A stretch of DNA of 21,817 bases from Archaeoglobaceae archaeon (lineage in GTDB: Archaea > Halobacteriota > Archaeoglobi > Archaeoglobales > Archaeoglobaceae): NCBI GenBank assembly GCA_027016055.1, contig JALWBF010000161.1, positions 1 through 21,817 on the forward strand, written 5' to 3'. How positions within the stretch are numbered: position 1 is the stretch's first letter; every line of letters begins with the position of its first letter. Below are positions 19,977 through 21,817 of this stretch, piece after piece. The notes under the pieces were generated by a model. The model saw only the letters and a list, made by a program, of their open reading frames with translations. It made no database searches and was not told the DNA's origin. The translations under genes and the position numbers were made by a program.

Positions 19977-20031
19977 GCCGATGATGAAATTGCCCTCTTC
20001 TGACTGATGATGAGTCCAGCGGATTCTGAGG
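19977..20031 (+). ncRNA. C/D box methylation-guide sRNA next to SRP RNA
   Basis: Box C ATGATGA (19981-19987), a 12-nt guide (19988-19999), D' CTGA (20000-20003), a 3-nt spacer, C' ATGATGA (20007-20013), a 12-nt guide (20014-20025) and D CTGA (20026-20029). Box geometry equals that of the two other C/D RNAs here. The outer stem is weak: CC (19978-19979) with GG (20030-20031). A TATA-like GGTTTTATG at 19946-19954 overlaps the radical SAM stop and lies about 27 nt upstream. Guide complements are AAGAGGGCAAUU and AAUCCGCUGGAC; I cannot place them from memory. It ends about ten bases from the 3' end of the opposite-strand SRP RNA. Confidence 0.85.
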
Positions 20032-20040
20032 ATCAAAAAT

Positions 20041-20352
20041 GGTGGGCACGCCTCGGGTCGACCCGCCTTACGGAAAGCAGTCCGACCCGATCCCTCCTCC
20101 CCGCACCCCCGAAAGCGCCGGTCGTCCGGGGTAAGCCTGCTCCCTTCCGGGCCTGGGCCGGTCCCCCCGGCAAACACGGCGGGACATCCCTCCAGATGTC
20201 CCAACCGTGACCGCCGACCCTTCGGGACGGGGACTCTGCGAGACCGGATCGGACTGTAGATTTCCGCTCGGCGGGCCTTCCCTCGGCTTCGGCCCCCGCA
20301 TATCGACGGTTTCGGGTTACAGGGGACGCCGAACCCCCCGGCCTAGCCCACC
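20041..20352 (-). ncRNA. ffs: Archaeal signal recognition particle RNA (7S)
   Basis: RNA scaffold of the SRP that targets nascent exported proteins. This GC-rich block contrasts sharply with its AT-rich flanks, as expected for a structured RNA in a hyperthermophile. Read on the minus strand, the ends pair as helix 1 (GGTGGGC at 20346-20352 with GCCCACC at 20041-20047). The universal helix 8 motif is present (CAGGCCCGGAAGGGAGCAGG, around 20137-20156), close to the bacterial 4.5S CAGGUCCGGAAGGAAGCAGC. Helix 6 is GGGACATC/GATGTCCC with a GGAG loop (about 20184-20205), the SRP19 site. About 312 nt fits archaeal 7S RNA. The ends are set by the pairing and could be off by a few bases. Confidence 0.93.
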
Positions 20353-20372
20353 AATTATTGATAGGTATAGAG

Positions 20373-20380
20373 ATATTAAA
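20373..20380. promoter_or_regulatory. TATA element for SRP RNA, possibly also the zinc-finger gene
   Basis: On the minus strand TTTAATAT lies about 21-28 nt before the SRP RNA 5' end (20352), preceded by an A/G-rich BRE-like AAAAGC. On the plus strand the same bases (ATATTAAA) lie about 35 nt before ATG 20412, so one element may serve both directions. Confidence 0.5.
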
Positions 20381-20411
20381 GCTTTTTGAACCAACAGATT
20401 GAATTTCAGAT

Positions 20412-20804
20412 ATGAAGTGCGAAATCTGCGGAAATAAAGCTACAACGATCTGTCCGAGATGTTACAGATACGTGTGCGAAAATTGCATCGATCCGGTTGC
20501 AATGTATTGCATAGACTGCTCATCGTTTAAAAGAGCACAGGAGGAGGATTATATAAGAATTGTCGAGACGTTAAGGAAGAAAATTGAATTTATAGAAAGT
20601 TCCATGGAGAAATGCTTCGATTGTCCTTTGCTGAAGGATGAAGTTATGAGAAGTATGAGGATCTTAAAGGAATTGGAGGTTACCGCAAAATCCGAAGGAT
20701 TCGAGAACCTCCTCGATAAAATTTTAAGTATAAAGGACAAAATACAAAATATTGGAATAAATTATCTTGTTAAATTTAAAATGAGATCTCTTGAAAGTGG
20801 ATAA
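20412..20804 (+). CDS. B-box-like zinc-finger protein with a coiled C-terminal part
   Basis: A 130-residue protein of unknown function. The first 37 residues hold four CxxC pairs (CEIC, CPRC, CENC, CIDC) spaced like a B-box or cross-brace zinc finger, enough for two zinc ions. The rest (from about residue 45) is helical and charged, likely a coiled coil, with a further CFDC at about 74-77. Zinc-finger plus helix proteins of this size recur in Archaeoglobales and methanogens without an assigned role; protein-protein contact is the safest guess. It is divergent from the SRP RNA gene and may share its promoter element. Confidence 0.75.
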   Translation: MKCEICGNKATTICPRCYRYVCENCIDPVAMYCIDCSSFKRAQEEDYIRIVETLRKKIEFIESSMEKCFDCPLLKDEVMRSMRILKELEVTAKSEGFENLLDKILSIKDKIQNIGINYLVKFKMRSLESG

Positions 20805-20872
20805 CTTTCACATTTTTTGATCGTTGGTTTGGTGAACAACAGTTAAATACAAAGTCGGATTAAGATATAATC

Positions 20873-21160
20873 GTGGCTGGGCTGAGGAGATTGGTGCTGG
20901 ATGTTTTAAAACCGCACGAACCGAGTAACGTAATACTAGCCTTGAGACTAAGCGAAATAGAGAATGTGGATGGCGTAAATTTGAGCCTTTCCGAAATGGA
21001 TCAGAATACGGAGACTTTGAAAATTACGATTGTAGGTAACAACATGGATTTTGAGAAAATAAAGAAGGTTATAGAAGAGCTCGGAGCGGTGATACACAGT
21101 GTCGATGAAATCGTAGCCGGAAACGTTATCGTTGAGAGAGTGAAAACCGAGCAGGATTAA
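20873..21160 (+). CDS. DUF211 family protein
   Basis: A 95-residue protein beginning MAGLRRLVLDVLKPHEP from GTG 20873. It matches the archaeal DUF211 family, small ferredoxin-like alpha-beta proteins that form oligomers; the typical features are the N-terminal LVLDVLKPHEPS, the VDGVNLSLSEMD strand, and GAVIHSVDEIVAGN near the end. The function is not known; a metal- or ligand-binding role has been suggested for relatives. TTAAATAC at about 20842-20849 is a plausible TATA box for a leaderless or near-leaderless start. Its stop overlaps the convergent NnrD stop by four bases. Confidence 0.85.
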   Translation: MAGLRRLVLDVLKPHEPSNVILALRLSEIENVDGVNLSLSEMDQNTETLKITIVGNNMDFEKIKKVIEELGAVIHSVDEIVAGNVIVERVKTEQD

Positions 21161-21817
21161 AATTCAAGCGATTCTTTTATAGCCTTCGGAATCATTCTAA
21201 TCAGGTCTAAAGCCGTGTAGTTGTAGCCGAAGTTATCGAGGCATAGATCTCCAGCCCTTCCGTTAACGAAAGCAGAAGCGCATGCGCTCCAAAACGCTTC
21301 GTTTAACGCGAAGAACGCTCCGGCAATTCCGGCCAAAACGTCACCTGTTCCGCCGACTGTCATTCCCGCGTTCCCGCTTCTGTTTATCTTCACTCTACTG
21401 CCATCCGTTATTACGTCTTCTCTTCCCTTAAGCAGTATCGTCGCTTTGATCTTCTCAGCCACCTTCTTCGCATTCTTCAAACTTGCATCCAAGCCGAAGA
21501 CCTTCTTAAATTCCCCGGCATGCGGAGTTAAGATGCACTCAACTTCTTCGGGAATATCGGAAATCAAGCCGTCAGCATCGAGCACAGCTTTATCAACGCA
21601 CTTAAGGAATTCGGCAACGAATTCCTTGAATTCCTCATTCCTTCCAACCCCCATGCCCAAAACAGCTACGTGATACCTTTTCGCGATTTCCGCTATCGTA
21701 TCAAGATGTCTAAGCGTTATTGCATCGCCCTCAACCTTCCTGACGATCAGATTCGGCGAAAACGATGCAACTATGCCGTAAATCTTCTCAGGAACCACCA
21801 GCGTCACTATGTCAGCT
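21157..21817 (-). CDS. nnrD: ADP-dependent NAD(P)H-hydrate dehydratase, C-terminal part (partial)
   Basis: Repairs hydrated NAD(P)H (NADHX) to NADH at the expense of ADP. About 219 codons are visible and the frame stays open to the window edge (preceding residues read ADIVTLVV), so the start lies outside. Family markers are CILTPHAGEFKKVFG, ATILLKGREDVITDG, GNAGMTVGGTGDVLAGIAGAF with the catalytic Asp in GTGD, and the closing ALDLIRMIPKAIKE. In archaea this domain is usually fused after an NnrE epimerase domain; that part would be beyond 21817 and cannot be checked. Its stop overlaps that of the DUF211 gene. Confidence 0.92.
   Translation of the reverse strand, partial: ADIVTLVVPEKIYGIVASFSPNLIVRKVEGDAITLRHLDTIAEIAKRYHVAVLGMGVGRNEEFKEFVAEFLKCVDKAVLDADGLISDIPEEVECILTPHAGEFKKVFGLDASLKNAKKVAEKIKATILLKGREDVITDGSRVKINRSGNAGMTVGGTGDVLAGIAGAFFALNEAFWSACASAFVNGRAGDLCLDNFGYNYTALDLIRMIPKAIKESLEF

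Noticed and set aside
20007..20389. Several open frames on both strands across the GC-rich block
   Set aside because: The block is explained by SRP RNA structure; open frames there arise from high GC content and scarcity of stop codons.
1..21817. tRNA genes and CRISPR arrays
   Set aside because: No tRNA-like cloverleaf with a GTTCGAATC-type T-arm and no regularly spaced repeat array was found by eye on either strand.

Overview
The window reads as a compact chromosome segment from a hyperthermophilic, hydrogen-using euryarchaeon of the Archaeoglobales type (Archaeoglobus, Ferroglobus or Geoglobus). This is inferred from gene content and not from a database match. The archaeal markers are Lsm, eL37, deoxyhypusine synthase, KptA, a PUA-domain protein, an archaeal SRP RNA, canonical C/D box sRNAs with 12-nt guides, TATA-box promoters and many leaderless starts. 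The lineage hints are the lsm-eL37-purF order, an MptE-type pterin enzyme, a Tat-exported [NiFe] hydrogenase and multiheme cytochromes c.

Layout. 1-2253 is nucleotide and RNA repair/salvage: the tail of an unknown gene, a divergent KptA (RNA 2'-phosphotransferase), a purine-type phosphoribosyltransferase and methylthioadenosine phosphorylase. 2255-7096 is an extracytoplasmic electron-transfer module. Two homologous tetraheme cytochromes c lie on the minus strand, one of them fused to a PGF-pre-PGF-like domain. They are divergent from a Tat-dependent [NiFe] hydrogenase small/large subunit pair on the plus strand. No membrane cytochrome b subunit and no maturation protease are visible. 7139-8550 is a TnpB gene with an intact RuvC triad, divergent from a 41-residue ribbon-helix-helix protein; both are placed as leaderless genes around one palindromic TATA box. 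A C/D box sRNA on the opposite strand overlaps the tnpB 3' end. 8551-9031 is a 481-nt interval with several hairpins and no convincing gene. 9032-11350 holds lsm-rpl37e-purF and a divergent PUA protein. 11579-13752 holds a hexapeptide acyltransferase, deoxyhypusine synthase, a second C/D sRNA and a second, conventional KptA. 13790-16879 is an exported beta-domain protein with a MacB-type ABC ATPase and permease. 16880-19955 holds a possible small membrane protein, MptE, a TldD/PmbA homologue and a radical SAM protein. 19977-20352 is an RNA island with a third C/D sRNA and the SRP RNA. 20412-21817 holds a zinc-finger protein, a DUF211 protein and the C-terminal part of an NAD(P)HX dehydratase.

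How it may work together. H2 oxidised outside the membrane by the hydrogenase could pass electrons straight to the adjacent tetraheme cytochromes, which may form an extracellular conduit. The three C/D sRNAs and SRP RNA are stand-alone RNA genes squeezed between, or antisense to, protein genes. The genome is very compact: several convergent gene pairs share or abut their stop codons, and several divergent promoters are interleaved.
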